DNA of 64,000 bases from Lampris incognitus. Lineage: Eukaryota; Chordata; Actinopteri; Lampriformes; Lampridae. A program made the position numbers and the translations under genes. The notes below the pieces were generated by a model. It saw nothing but the letters and a program-made list of their open reading frames with translations. It was not told the DNA's origin and made no database searches. The stretch covers positions 34,845,791 through 34,909,790 of the forward strand of contig NC_079223.1 in assembly GCF_029633865.1 (NCBI RefSeq), read 5' to 3'. Positions 26,901 through 39,721 of this stretch are shown in pieces. Each line of letters opens with the position of its first letter. Position 1 is the stretch's first letter.

Positions 26901-27100
26901 NNNNNNNNNNNNNNNNNNNNNNNNNNNNNNNNNNNNNNNNNNNNNNNNNNNNNNNNNNNNNNNNNNNNNNNNNNNNNNNNNNNNNNNNNNNNNNNNNNNN
27001 NNNNNNNNNNNNNNNNNNNNNNNNNNNNNNNNNNNNNNNNNNNNNNNNNNNNNNNNNNNNNNNNNNNNNNNNNNNNNNNNNNNNNNNNNNNNNNNNNNNN
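26901..27100. other. assembly gap (200 N)
   Basis: Exactly 200 undetermined bases, a round number suggesting a placeholder gap of unknown true size. Confidence 1.
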
Positions 27101-27248
27101 TCTGAGCTGGTAATGCAGCAACCCTGACATGCCTTTTAAGGGTCGTAGGTCAGATATAGCCTATACACAAATGTCGTTATGAATTTAGTACTGAACACTT
27201 GAGGTGGTGAGTGATGACTTACATTTGAAGATGGAAATATACAAAGTT

Positions 27249-27302
27249 CACACATACATACATACATACATACATATACATACATACATACATACATACT
27301 GA

Positions 27303-27359
<57 letters not shown>
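27249..27359. repeat. (CATA)n and (CA)n compound microsatellite
   Basis: A CATA tetranucleotide array at about 27249-27298 with one break, then a CA tract at 27304-27359. It lies only 150 bp from the assembly gap. Confidence 0.95.
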
Positions 27360-27361
<2 letters not shown>

Positions 27362-28122
27362 CAACAAATGAGAAGCATATGATACTTTGCTTGAATTGGT
27401 GTTCTGAGCAGGCATGATAAATCGGTACAAAAACAGACAACAGTAGAATTTTATTCTATCTGCTGGCAGTGGGTGATGGGAAGTTTCTGTGCACCTCTGT
27501 CTGCCCCCAGTCAGCCACACAACCTGCTCTTGTCATTCACTGACTCGGTAACCCAACGCTGCTGTGCAGCTGCACAGCTCATTGGGGTTACCAGGACCAA
27601 GGCTAAGGCCAAGGCTAGGAAGGCAGCAGAGTGGAAATTCATACCCAGGACCTACCGGTCTATGATCAGCATTAGCCCTTAACACAGTGAAATAGGAAGT
27701 GCTGCAGTATGGTAAACCGATCCCACATCTGTTCAACGAGACAGCTCCCACCTTAAGCAGGTGTGATTGAGCTTCTGGGCTCAGCCCGGAGGGTTTCTGA
27801 AGCTCAGTTGGCTTTTACTTTCTTATTCTGTGAATGAAGCATGAAGAGTGTGAGAAGACTCTATCAGAAACATTAGTTTAAAAAAAAAGAGAGGGTGTTA
27901 TTGGTATGAGGCAAAAGCCTCAATCGTTGATCTCTCAGGGGTGAGCATTAGTTGTCCAAAAACATGACATTGAGATCCGTGGCCGATTAGGGAAGCTGAG
28001 TTGTGGAAATCTAGGAATCTGGGAGTAGGGTTTTGGCAAAGAAAGATCTGGCATGGAAACATGCCTCTGCAGCTGTCTTGTACGAGAATGGTGGGGCCTG
28101 TTACTGAGGAGAAAATCTTAGT
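27360..28122 (+). other. zcchc24 intron 2, nothing recognised
   Basis: Includes a short degenerate AAGGC(T/C)A repeat at 27599-27619. No element or gene was recognised. Confidence 0.45.
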
Positions 28123-28448
28123 CACACATGCACAGAGGCACACACATGCATAAAGGCATGCACATCCACAGAGGCTCACACATGCACAGAGACACACACA
28201 TGCACAGAGACACACACATGCACAGAGGCTCACACATGCACAGAGACACACACATGCACAGACACACACATGCACAGAGGCTCACAAATGCACAGACACA
28301 CACATGCACAGGGACACCCACGTGCACAGAGGCACACATGTGCACAGAGACACACACGTGCACAGAGACACACACATGCACAGAAGCACACACGTGCACA
28401 GAGACACACACATGCACAGGGGAGCACATATGCACACACGCATGTACA
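28123..28448. repeat. minisatellite, about 18-bp unit
   Basis: Roughly 18 head-to-tail copies of a unit close to CACACATGCACAGAGACA, with variants that substitute GGCT, GGCA or AAGC after the AGAG. The unit length is mostly a multiple of three, so several frames stay open on both strands (His-Met-His-Arg-Asp-Thr on plus, Cys/Val-rich on minus). These should not be annotated as proteins. Confidence 0.9.
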
Positions 28449-29426
28449 CACATAAACATGTTGGCTGTTGGCACTGTATGAGAGAGACTCACAGAAATGG
28501 CTTTGTGAATAACAGGAAGATTCTGGATAATTGTGGTTTGTTGGGAGACTAGTGCAATTCCGCGTTAATTATTGCATTCACCAAGAATTTCCCTGAAAAT
28601 AAATATCTCCTCGTCGTTTTGTTTAACAAACTCAAACTTCGGTGTATAATTTATGGTAAGTCGGAAATCAGCTGCTTAAAACAACATATATATAATGAAA
28701 CCTCAAACTCCAGTTTATTGAATCAGCCAGAAATGACAGGTCACAAAGTTTCATTTGGAATCACTAACATTATTAAAGAGGACTTAAATGAGATCTGTTT
28801 TAATCTAAATCAGCGGGTCAACATATTCTCAGAGTTTTGCAGAAACCGTATAACACCAATGTTGACTTGTTTTTTTAACTGGGGAAAAAACCCTGTGTTT
28901 AATGATATATTGTATTCAGCTAAAACACTTAAAATCTATTGTGCTATTATTGGCTTTGCGGTTATTGAAAAAAAAAAGGTGCAAATAAAATTGAAGCCAT
29001 AACAAGTAGGGTGCAAGATGATATGCACTGCACTTGTGTTTATTGCTGAAGCAGTTTACAACACTGGTCTGTCAACGGGCATTCATGACCTCGAAAAAGA
29101 ATAAATACTTTTTTCTTATAATACTTTTTTGTCCAACCCTCACTCCCCTTCAAGTCATGATAGCTCTGGACTTTTACTGTGCCAGCCAATATAACTGTCA
29201 TGTTTCCCACTTTCCCTGGTGCATCGAGGTTCAAGGCCCTCTTGTGATTTCCCAGCATATCTAGGAAGAGACTAAACAGAGGGATGTGTGTGGATCGGTG
29301 ACAATACTCCTCCAGAATCCTGCAGTGTTTATTTCAGATGCCTGTGCTCTTCTGAGGCCGTTACACAAAGCATACTTTCTCTGTGCTTTGGCGCAATATC
29401 GCCCCTTTCCAGTATTTAGATATATG

Positions 29427-29487
<61 letters not shown>

Positions 29488-30601
29488 GCATGCATGCATG
29501 CATACAAGGGGGAGGCTATTTCCTTGAATGAACTGTTTTGGCATCTCGAGGGACTAAAAAGTGGATTTGTGGTCATACGTTTTAAACAGTTGGAGTGGCT
29601 GTCCAATGAAAATCCATTCTCTGTATCACTGTGAGCTTGCAAACCCATTTGCAAGCACTTGTGACTTTAGCGGTTAAACCCTGAACCCTATAAGGCGACG
29701 CGTCTAACCCTGACATGGCTGTGGCATGGCCGTCTCATTATACAGCTTCTGAAATAACTGCATTTCTGCAGTCCTATCTAACATTGCCTGCACGACTGAC
29801 TCGGGGTTGCACAAGCTTTATAAACTTGTTAAACCGGCCTTGGACGTCTAATCCAGCAATTACATTCTGTTATGACTGAGGTTTTAAAATAGCTGTTGAT
29901 TTGATTATGTAGCATTTGCAGTTGTTTCAGTTTTCAATTTTTTTTCTCACTTTCCTCAGATTTTTTTTATTTCCTGGACTCTGTCTGAGACACTTCCTGT
30001 TATCTTCAGCGTAGATGACTTTCACTTGTACGGCACATCGTGGCGAAGACACGAGACTTTATGGCGGTACAAATGCCTTTTGGCATATTTGGACAGAGAA
30101 GCAAGTGGGATGTGCTATACTAAGCAAATTTCTTTTTATAGTGGAATGAAGTGCTAAGCATGTATCAATAGCTAAAATAAAGGGCTTCTAGAACATGACA
30201 CCTTTTTTTAAGAATAGCACCCTGACCCAGATGGGTGCAGGTTCAGACAGAGAACCGGGCGAGTTGGCATGGAGAGCAGGAGGCTGTGCCACATTTAGTG
30301 GACGCTCATTATAAGATAACTCACCAACTTATCTGAATAGAAAATACTTTGTCTTTGTCACTGTGTGCCTATTTTTATAAGACTAAAGAGACATTTGAAA
30401 AAGTAACAGATTGACAAACAATTTAGTTGACAGCAGTATCGGGATCACATTTGAATATTAATTGCACAAAGATTTTTGCCTGATTATAATGATATATTAT
30501 TGCATTATTTTTAATTAGCTATTACAGGGGCCCAACTGAGTTACTGATGGCTTCTAGAAAAAAGAAAGAAAAAAACGCATCGTTACGCTCGTTTTATGCC
30601 T
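28449..30601 (+). other. zcchc24 intron 2 with a (CA)n microsatellite
   Basis: A CA tract at 29427-29484 continues into a short (ATGC)n run to about 29502. The rest is AT-rich. The plus-strand ORF at 28619-29002 shows no domain I recognise. Confidence 0.6.
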
Positions 30602-31067
30602 GTCGCCAATCATATTTTTTTTGGGGGGGGGGGTTATTTCTCTCCAGTTGTACTTGGCCAATTAGCCCACTCTTCCGAGCCGTCCCGGTTGCTGCTCCAC
30701 CTCCTCTGCCGATCTGGGAGGGTTGCAGACTACCACGTGTCTCCTCTGATACATCTGGAGTCACCAGCCGCTTCTTTTCACCTGACAGTGAGGAGTTTCA
30801 CCAGGAGGATGTTGCGCGTGGGAGGATCACGCTATTCCCCCCAGTTCCCCTCCCCCCTGAACAGGCGCCCCGACCGACCAGAGGAGGCGCTAGTGCAGCG
30901 ACCAGGACACATACCCACATATCTGGCTTCCCACCCACAGACACGTCCAATTGTGTCTGTAGGGACGCCCGACCCAGCCGGAGGTTACACGGGGATTCGA
31001 ACCGGCGATCCCGGTGTTGGTAGGCAACGAAATAGACCGCTATGCCACCCGGATGCCGTCGCCGATC
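30602..31067 (-). mobile_element. tRNA-derived SINE with target-site duplication
   Basis: The best-preserved copy of the family. On the minus strand, from 31057 leftwards, TGGCATAGCGG matches box A and GGTTCGAATCC is a perfect box B, so the RNA polymerase III promoter looks intact. The oligo(T)/G run at 30616-30634 marks the tail. GTCGCCAATC (30602-30611) and GTCGCCGATC (31058-31067) form a 10-bp target duplication with one mismatch. Confidence 0.88.
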
Positions 31068-31710
31068 TTGTTTGCGGCTAGTGAGTGGTTAAATGAAATG
31101 TGAAATAGGGATAATCTCCCCGTAATGTAGATAAAAAATACAGCGTAAGATGGCCATGAAGACGAAATATTTGAGAGAAACGACATCGAATCAGTGGCGT
31201 TTATGTGTGACATCTGTACGTTTTTCTCATTGTGCCGTGGATGATCGATCACTACTACAAACGATCACTTGTTACGCGAACCTGTATCCACTCCCACCGA
31301 TCTATAAACCTCGATCACGTTTGAGTTACACTTGCGGGAAAACGTCCTTTAGCGAGTTAAGAAAGTTTGTGGCTCGCCGAATCTCAGCAAAGCTCCCATA
31401 AGCTGCTCTGGCTAAAAGTAAACGTTGTGTGCAGAAGGTTTGTTAGCTTCTGTTCCGCCCTGCTGCCCTGCTTTCTGACTCCTCGGTGCATAGTGTAAAT
31501 AAGTATTGAGGTCTTTAGGTTAGCTCTAAACCCATTGTTATGAGCATGTTACTTCCTGAGACACACTATGGTTTACAGGATTATTGCTTTAAATTATATG
31601 ACGGAGGGGAGCTTGGCGAGGCTTCATAAAGTACACCCTTTGGTAGACTTTCAGTTTCTAAAATCACTTGGGCACATGATAACTTGTTAGGATGTGAGCG
31701 TGTGCTTATG

Positions 31711-31712
<2 letters not shown>
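31068..31712 (+). other. zcchc24 intron 2, unusually CpG-containing segment next to the SINE
   Basis: The stretch 31140-31400 has many CpG dinucleotides (AACGACATCG, CCGTGGATGATCGATC, CTCGCCGAATC) unlike the CpG-poor intron around it. It continues in character from the sequence left of the SINE (AACGCATCGTTACGCTCG at about 30574), so the SINE may have landed inside an older element. No protein is recognised. Confidence 0.35.

Positions 31713-31785
<73 letters not shown>
31713..31785. repeat. (GT)n microsatellite
   Basis: About 36 uninterrupted TG units in zcchc24 intron 2. Confidence 0.97.
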
Positions 31786-31786
<1 letters not shown>

Positions 31787-33870
31787 TTGTGTGCATCCAT
31801 GCTGGCATGTGTGGGGATGTTGTCTCAGGTGTCAGAAAAAAGAAAAAGCTGAATCCTGTATGTGGATGACGTAACGTACAGTATGTGATTGGGTGATGCT
31901 AGAGTTTACATCGCGCTAAACTGACATAACTAAATATGAAAAGTAACACTCATCCAAGCAGTTGCAGACGGGATGCATTAAAAGAATGGAACAAAGATGA
32001 GGCCAAAAGAAAGCCGCAAGACTCACCACCCCATGCATACCAACAGTAAGCATAGCCATGGTTGCTGGAAACACGGACCTACAAATTCAAAATGTATGTT
32101 ACTTGTAATTTAGTATATCATGCTTTATATCAATACAAATTAAAATGACTTTCCTTTGTAGATTAGATGTGGATAGATCAACCAACCGTGCCGTTCTGTG
32201 GCTTGACGCACATTTTGTGAAGTGAACTGACAATGATGTAGAACAAGTATTATTGCCTCGGCAAGGTTATTTAAACTGAACTGTGGTTATCCTGCAGCCG
32301 TTCTTGTTCGTTTATCTCTGACCAAACAACTATTGTTGTACCTTATAGCTGACAGGTTAGAAAAACATCAGTGTTAACAATTGCGATGTTCACAAATATG
32401 TGTTTACACCTCACAGAGTTTACTTTAAGTGGGGGGGGGTGATTAGTTCTTGAAGGGGTTTAGAAAGTCCCCGAACCGCATCTTATGGTTTCTATGCAGT
32501 GATTCGAAGAGAGAGACAAGACGGCTTGATTAATAGATATATAGTTACTAAAGCATTATTATGAAAAGTGCAGGAAATATTTTCCTGTCCTGTCTCGGAA
32601 GAGGCTCACGCGTGATTGATGCTTTGATTTTTTTTTTGATGTTTCACTAAGGAGAACCAGCTCTCAGGTTTAAACCACATCCAGATTCCTGCCTTTTTCT
32701 CTTGAAGCGTTCACCAGGCCGTTGAGGCTAGCACGCTCGCTGCAGCCACATTAAAGTAATCAGGGGTCTTATCAGAAGTGCCATGTTTAATGAGCAAAGC
32801 AAACAAAAGCTCCAAAGGACTAAAATCTAACACCGTGCACTGGATTCGATCTGTTTCTTTGTACCGTATCGGTAAAGCTATCTTTTTTTCTGCACCACGG
32901 CCAAACTAAATACAGATCTGAAGATGACGAGACAAGAGTAGACACACATATTCGCCTGTATGCACGCATAGAAAACATCCAAACGCACATGGGGGGGTGA
33001 CACACACACACACACACACTCAGGCTTCGGGGTAAGGCCCAGAGGGCTGGTTTGGTGATCTTGTGTTGCTCTCTGAGTGATGTCCTGGGGGATGCGGAGA
33101 GGCAGAGAGGGGCCTGCGCTCCTCCGCTGCTCCTTTGTTTACACTGATGGTTTCCAGATGCTAGCCAGCGATCGGGGCGCTTGCAGAACACTGTGGAGCA
33201 GCCCAGCAGTTTGGGACCAGTGCCAGCAAAACCAGGGTTAAGGCAGTGCTATCTGGGATACTTGGAAAACATGGCTTTGCATTGTAATAACTCAAGTGTA
33301 GTTTCCAGAAACCAAGGGCCATGCTTCAGAGAGTGATTATGAATAATCAGTGTGCCCGTGTCACTCTCAGAAACGTAATTAAAACGAAAGTGTTCAAACG
33401 ATTGTCCTTATATATGAATGCTTTGCCCTTTTCTTGTGGTGAATTACAAAATACACTGACACTCTCAGTTATTCTAAGTCATCGGGAAACTGGTTATAAA
33501 TATAGGCCTGGTGTAATTGCATCTGATAGTGATTAACATATTTCTCTGAGTGATTTAACCGTACTTTACTGAGGCCTGTAATATACCCAAGTGTTTGTTT
33601 TGACTGAGTATTGTTTTGTCTTTTCATTCTTCTTCTTATCTTTTTTTATTAATTCGGTGCTTAAGTGTATTGTCTGTGGAGTTCTATCAGTCCATTTAGA
33701 CATCCCTCATTTGGGAGGGATTGTTTTTCTTAAACAAGGGTGCATTGTGCTTAAAAGAGAGCATATTTGTCACTTTAACACCACACCTGTTTCTCCCTTC
33801 ACTTTCAGCCTCAGCCACTTTTCTTCACAGGCATTTAGAAAGAGACAGCTGCACCAGCAAAGAAGGCGTC
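31786..33870 (+). other. zcchc24 intron 2, nothing recognised
   Basis: About 2.1 kb with a short CA run at 33001-33019 and a G run near 32431. The minus-strand ORF at 32820-33191 has no recognisable domain and crosses the CA run. Confidence 0.45.
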
Positions 33871-33909
33871 GAGAGAGAGAGCAAGAGAGAGAGGAGGAGG
33901 AGGAGAGAG

Positions 33910-33968
<59 letters not shown>

Positions 33969-33973
33969 GAGAA
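33871..33973. repeat. (GA)n microsatellite
   Basis: A mixed AG/AGG purine array, pure GA over the right-hand 70 bp. Frames through it give Arg/Glu repeats. Confidence 0.95.
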
Positions 33974-34409
33974 ACAGTGACCTTATTTAGAGCTTGTATT
34001 GCTTGGCGGGATGGATAAATAGGCCCCATAATGCACCTGGCTGAGGATCTGACCTGTGATTGGGCTGTGCAGTCCAGCAGCGGAAACGGCCAATAAAACC
34101 AGCTTGTTTTGTGGGCAGCAGACCACAGCTGAGGGGTTGACAGTGTCATTCCTGTGAGAGAGACTTGAAGCGGCGGCCATCTGCACGCCCTGACTTGGCC
34201 CTCAGTGACTGACTGACTGACTGACTGACCGATGACTGCATCCTCACCTCTTTAGTCTGCGGGTGCCGTGATGTCATGCAGAATGGGTAGGTCACTAAGG
34301 GGCCGAGATGGTTTCACCGAATCACATCGCTGGCAATGATAAAGAAATCAAGTCTTGAGGTAGTTCCTGGAATTAGATAGGTAGTATGTCATTTTGGGTA
34401 GGTAGGATA

Positions 34410-34590
34410 TATTCAGGAATCAGGAACACATTTATTTGTCATTTCATTCCATGCACCTGCGCATATGAAATGAAACAAAATGTCGTTTTCCCCAGCCCAC
34501 AGCAGTGCAGCACAAAAAAAACATACACATCCCAACTGCAAGAGCACATATATCCAAACTACAAAACAAACAAAAAAAACCATATAGCCA

Positions 34591-34640
<50 letters not shown>

Positions 34641-34850
34641 TAAAAAAAGATGACTATTGGAACTGCCGGTCTGTATGGGCTAGCAGTTAGCTTAGCCTGC
34701 CTCGCTTGCGCGTCCTGCGTAATATTATGCCGTTTCTGAAATTTTAGAAGTATTCTGCTCCTAGCTACACAGCTGGGATGGGTTAAATGCAGAGAGTAAA
34801 TTTCATTTGCATGTATGTACAAAATGACTAATAAAGAATATTCTATTCTA
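34410..34850 (+). mobile_element. 3' tail of a LINE or LINE-mobilised repeat
   Basis: The block CATTTATTTGTCATTTCATT followed by a TGCGCATATGAAATGAAA stretch is a common fish retroelement untranslated sequence. A second tail ends at 34813-34855 with GACTAATAAAGAATATTCTA and a TATTC-type terminal repeat. A (CA)n/(TA)n microsatellite sits between them at about 34592-34640. No coding part remains. Confidence 0.45.
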
Positions 34851-34855
34851 TTCTT

Positions 34856-37800
34856 AAATTAGATATTTGAAAGGGGTCGAATATCATTTGCAAATACTCT
34901 GTTGTTTTGATTATAGCCTACTTAGGCGCTGGAAAAAAAAAGCTGCTTGCCAGCAGTTTAGTTGTTTGGAAACAGTAATTATCGGAAAGTGCAGAGTATC
35001 AGAAGAGGGTAGGCTATCTTGGGGAAGAAAAAAAAAACACTTTTCCATGCTTGAAAGTTCACACCATCTCAAGTGCCTTGAAACTGACCTTGCCCTACAT
35101 GCAAGAATTATATGCAGCTATTAGTTGACACAAATATAGGTCAGTATGAAAACACGCAATTTATTGAGCCAGAATAAAGCCGAAAACACTGTAAAACGTC
35201 TCTTCTCCATCTTGTGTGGTCTGACACAACACAGCCCCGGCCATTGCCCCCCCCCCCCGAGTTTCTCTTTCCTTGACGAGGAGGAGGTTTATTTGTGTGT
35301 TTTGTCTCAGGAAGGAGCACATTGACCTGTCTGAGGCGCTGTTATCATAAAGCTCATCAGAACAACTCTGCACTTCAATGATGGGAACTTCGACCGCTGA
35401 TAAAGCATCTCGTGTTTTCATGTGCATCACATGTGTACAACAGGATTGTGTTGTAGCCAAGAGCTTTGACTTGGTAGCATGCCAGGACTTTGTTCACTGA
35501 AACAGACTTTTTGTTAGAAAAGCTAACTACTGTGAATGAACTAAGCAACAGTACAACTTTTATTTCCTTAATTTTTCACTTGGCATTTTTGTTGTTGGTG
35601 TTGTTAGGTTTTTTTTTAAACCTTTCCGAACCCTCATTTATCTTTCTCTTCTCTTAGGTTTATGTGAAAAACCTGCAAACTCTCAGAAGCCTCTTTGGTG
35701 TAATCCATCAATGACTTGAGTTGCGTTTCCATACAAAGACCCCACTTCCCAAACTGATACCGGAGAAGGAGTTACATGCAATTTCGACCAAACATTTCCC
35801 AAAGCCTCACAGTTTTTACCCATTGAAATCCCCTGTTCTGTCAAAACCTCAGCCAAACCACTGAAAGGCATGCAACATTTGCATAAAAATTATTTTAACT
35901 GCCAAGCTTTGTTGTCAGCAGTGTCTCCTTGATTTTTAAAAAAAATTATTATTATATGCGGATTGACTGTGGGCAATATCTGTAGCCCAAATCAACAGTA
36001 GGTAGATGTCCTCCATAATAGCTAAATAAATCCTTCAATTGTATGAAATTCCATACCCCAAACCTTGAAAGTAATAGTCTCTCGAATTATACTTTTTGGA
36101 CTTGGATCGGAGGGAATGTCTGATATTAAACCATGGTTAACTTATCCTCTTTTTGGGGATGGAAGATCACAGTTCAGGGGGTTTGATGAGTGTCTGGGAC
36201 GATATATTCTGGTGTCCATCCACTTGTCATTACTCTTTGTCTGGAATGCAAGATCATCACAAATGTAAGATCACCTTCAGGTCTCAGACAGTGGTCTGGA
36301 CTGAGTTTTTCCAGTGGTCAGTAATAGGCGCCATTTCCATGATTTACATTGGCGCAGATTTCCAAGATGTTTTCGAGGCAAAATGGAATTTGAAGTGCTG
36401 GTGTGACCTGCTACACCACTGTAATTTCAAAGTACATACGAGTCGAATTCCTGAGCTGCACACCTCTTAATCAATTTTATGGTGATAAATGAATTGCTGT
36501 GAAATGATAGATTATAATAGGGCTGTTGGCCAGAGTGTGGCTGCACTATAGAGTGCCATTTCAATTTAAACCTGTTGAAGTGTAAATGCAATAAGCATGC
36601 ATACTTCAGATTCCTGCTGAAGGAGAATCTAATCTCACTTCTTTTTTTTTACGGCACTCAGCGCATGTCTCTTTAAAATCCAACCCTCCTAGTGAACCCC
36701 CCCACTGCCCCAACAAACTTCTCTGCATTCCTTCTCATGATAATGACTTCAATCCATTGCATTTGTGGCCATAGCTACAGTTGTTGGTTGGGTTGCGCTC
36801 ATGCCCCCCCCCCCATTCCAAGGAATCAAATGGTTTAATTAAAAGCAGAGCAGCGAGTTTTACGATGTCTCTCTGTTTCTGTTGTGCTCTGCCCCTCTAT
36901 GGAAGCCATCTGCTTTGGATTTAGATTTCCTCCTCCTCCTCCTCTCCCTCTGTTTCTCCTTCCTTCTCTCCAACCTCCCTCCTTGGCCCAAGAGGGTTTT
37001 ATTGGAGGGTCTCTCCCCAGCTGGCTCTGATGACTGTAGGCTTGCAGTATTTATCCACTATTCTTTCTGTGTGTGTGTGTGTGTGTGGGGGGGGGCTTTG
37101 TAGAAATCAAGGCTCATTCTCGACCAGCAGCATTCAGATTCACTTTTGTTGTCCTGGGGGAGCAGGGCACTGTTTTGTGTCCATGTTGTGTAGGTCCCTT
37201 TTTGCAGTGCATCTTATTCTCATATGCCTCGCGTTCAGCTCACCCCCCCCCCATGTCTGTCACTCTCTCTCAGTCCTGTTTTTCTGTTTAATACAGAATG
37301 TGAGGTCATTAATTCTGTGATGTAAGCTGATGAATGCTCTGTGTCCTTGTAGCTGGGCTTAACTCTGAGTAGGGGTAGTTCAGGAAACCATGTGCTGAGA
37401 CTTTCCAGTTGTGTCTCAGGAGTGTATGAAAACCTGTGGCTATGGAATTTGTTGTGTGTACGTGTGTGTGTGTAGGGGGGATCGAGGAAAGAAAGAGAAA
37501 GAGCTAAAGAGATTAGGTCAGTGTATCTGCATGCATGTGTCTGTGTGGTTGTCTGTGTCCATGTACGTCTTGGCAGGGAGTGAGAGACAGAGCAAAAATG
37601 ATTTTGTTAGTGTAACTGCATGTGTGCTCGTTTGAATCATATGCACTTGTGTAGGTTTCATATTTGTCTATTTACAAGTCCTTTCAGAATGCACCAAGTG
37701 GCTGTGGCTATATGTGATATCATAATTCACAGCCAGCCCTGTTGCGAGTTTTCAGCAGGATGCGGTCATGTCGCCGCACTGCATCCCATATGGATGCTGT

Positions 37801-39090
37801 CCACCCCTCGGAACACATTAAGCCTTATCTCAACACCCTGGACCTTGGCCCCCCAAAAATAAACAAGCAATGAGTCAGTTCAAACCGGCATTGTACCAGT
37901 GATGCGACAAACATTGGACCACCATGTCCCAGCAAGGACAAAATCCACTGATTCTCTATTTCAAAGCCTTGTTTCCACATGACAGACACTTAAAACTGTA
38001 CAAACGGATAAGACATTTCCATTTACTTACTAGTGTTGAGCCAAACCTGAAAAACTGTGTTTGCATAGGGCAAAGGAAAAAGGAAGTCATCCTCTTGAGT
38101 GGGCCTATCTCCAGAATGATGCGCTGTTGCAATGACGCAGTTCCACTAATTTGGTTGTTTTACTGTGTGTATTTGTCCATGATTGGCAAATGTCAATTTA
38201 AAGGAAGCACAGCAGTGTAATTTTTCCTGGAAATAAGACCCACCTAAAACATTTGCTCAGTCATTCTAGTGTTTCGATTGAAGCGTGGAGTTTTGATTTG
38301 CTCTTGCCCATTACTCATAGATAGTTTCTCAGCTTGTCCCTTAAGGTAGTGGTGGCATAAATGCCCAGATGTTATTGTGATATTCATTTCTGCTTGTCTG
38401 GCTGGCCACTGGAATGTGCAATGCCAACAGTCCTTTTAAATTTCATGACCTCAGAACCTGAATCCTCTCATCATTTGAGAGGACCTCCATGACAGGCATT
38501 GTGTTGTAATGGCCTCACAACAACCACCCAATGTGGTTGCAACATTATTGCAACCTTACACACATATTCAGAGAGAGAGAGAAAGGGGGGGGGCAAAGCA
38601 AGCATACAAGAGAAAGAGCTTGAGAAAACACGGACATGTATTCTCAATTTATCCCCAGCATGTAATCTAACTGTATAACATTGAAATTGATTCAGTTGAT
38701 TCTTCTTCACTTCATGCTTCACACATACGCTGTTGCTACCGGTATGGTGGATGAACATGTTTTTCATGAACAGTACTTGCTATTATTACCATTTTAATTC
38801 ATTAAATAAATACAATTGTCAATCAATCACACTGTCGACAGAGCATCAGCTTTTCACAAGGGTGGACAGATAATCCTATTTCTGTCCGAATTCATGGTCG
38901 CTGGATCTTTTTGGTATTGTGATGTGAAGGGGACCTGACTGATCTTAAAGCTGTCAGCTGCAGACAGAGCATGATGTGCATCCAAAGGCTAAGCCAACAC
39001 CCAAAGAACATTGTGGAGCTGGATAGGAATGATGATAAGGAGTATTAGGGCTGTTACTAACCAGCTGAGTACTGACATTTGGGAAGTATT
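34856..39090 (+). other. zcchc24 intron 2, nothing recognised
   Basis: About 4.2 kb of mainly single-copy-looking intron, with G or C runs near 35250, 36803, 37086 and 37243, and a GT-rich patch near 37070. No mobile-element domain or credible gene was found on either strand. Regulatory elements may be present but cannot be shown from one sequence. Confidence 0.45.
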
Positions 39091-39099
39091 TTTTATCAT

Positions 39100-39720
39100 T
39101 AGAATCAACTGTTTAGTGGGAAATAACAACATTACAGGATCTACTTTTTGACACAGTTGATCATAACGTCTTGATTCATCATCTTACAAACTGTGTGAAA
39201 GATACAAACCACACTCTGAACAGCATTATTATATAGCTCCCTTATATCTCCCAGATAGCCCATTATCAGGTTTTGTAATGGGTTTTTTTCCTCATCAGAA
39301 CCTTTAAATTGTGGGGTTCCTCAGAGTTCTATTCTTGGTCCCGTTTTATTTTCCATGTACATGCGCCACTTGATCATACATAAAGTCAAAATGCTTGCTT
39401 CTAAACTCTTTGCTCCATAAATGCAACATTCCTTTCATTCGCTATCAGGTGATGCACAGTTGTATTTGCTTGTTAAACCAAGTGATACAAGCAGCCTTGT
39501 TTCTCTGAGCGACTGTCTAAATAATATCTAATACTCTGTCCCAAAACCCTCTCCAGCTAAGTGATGATACATTTAAGATAGTTATAGTCGGTCTACCAAC
39601 TGAAAGTTTGAAAATTCATTAACATCTTGGCAATGTGACAGCCAATATTAAATTCCAAAGATTTCGGGGTTTGGAAGCAAGTCCAAAAATTATTCAGTCT
39701 TTCTTCCATTACTCAGGAAA
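39100..39720 (+). mobile_element. LINE reverse-transcriptase remnant (L2/Rex1-like)
   Basis: Broken plus-strand frames give FDTVDHNVLIHHLTNC-like sequence near 39160, then CGVPQSSILGPVLFSMYM near 39313-39366. A degraded GDAQLYLLVKPSDTSSLVSL (for the usual YADDTQLY...KP) follows near 39450-39505, then LSDCLNNI. These are reverse-transcriptase motifs 3 to 5 of the CR1/L2/Rex1 group. Stops and frameshifts throughout show an old dead copy. Confidence 0.65.
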
Positions 39721-39721
39721 T

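Noticed and set aside
28118-28492. Long His- or Cys-rich ORFs on both strands, and a CRISPR-like look of evenly spaced repeats
   Set aside because: The sequence is a head-to-tail minisatellite with no unique spacers, in a vertebrate intron.
30980-31060. Possible tRNA gene on the minus strand with good A and B boxes
   Set aside because: There is no complete cloverleaf or acceptor stem, and the sequence is the head of a SINE present in several copies.
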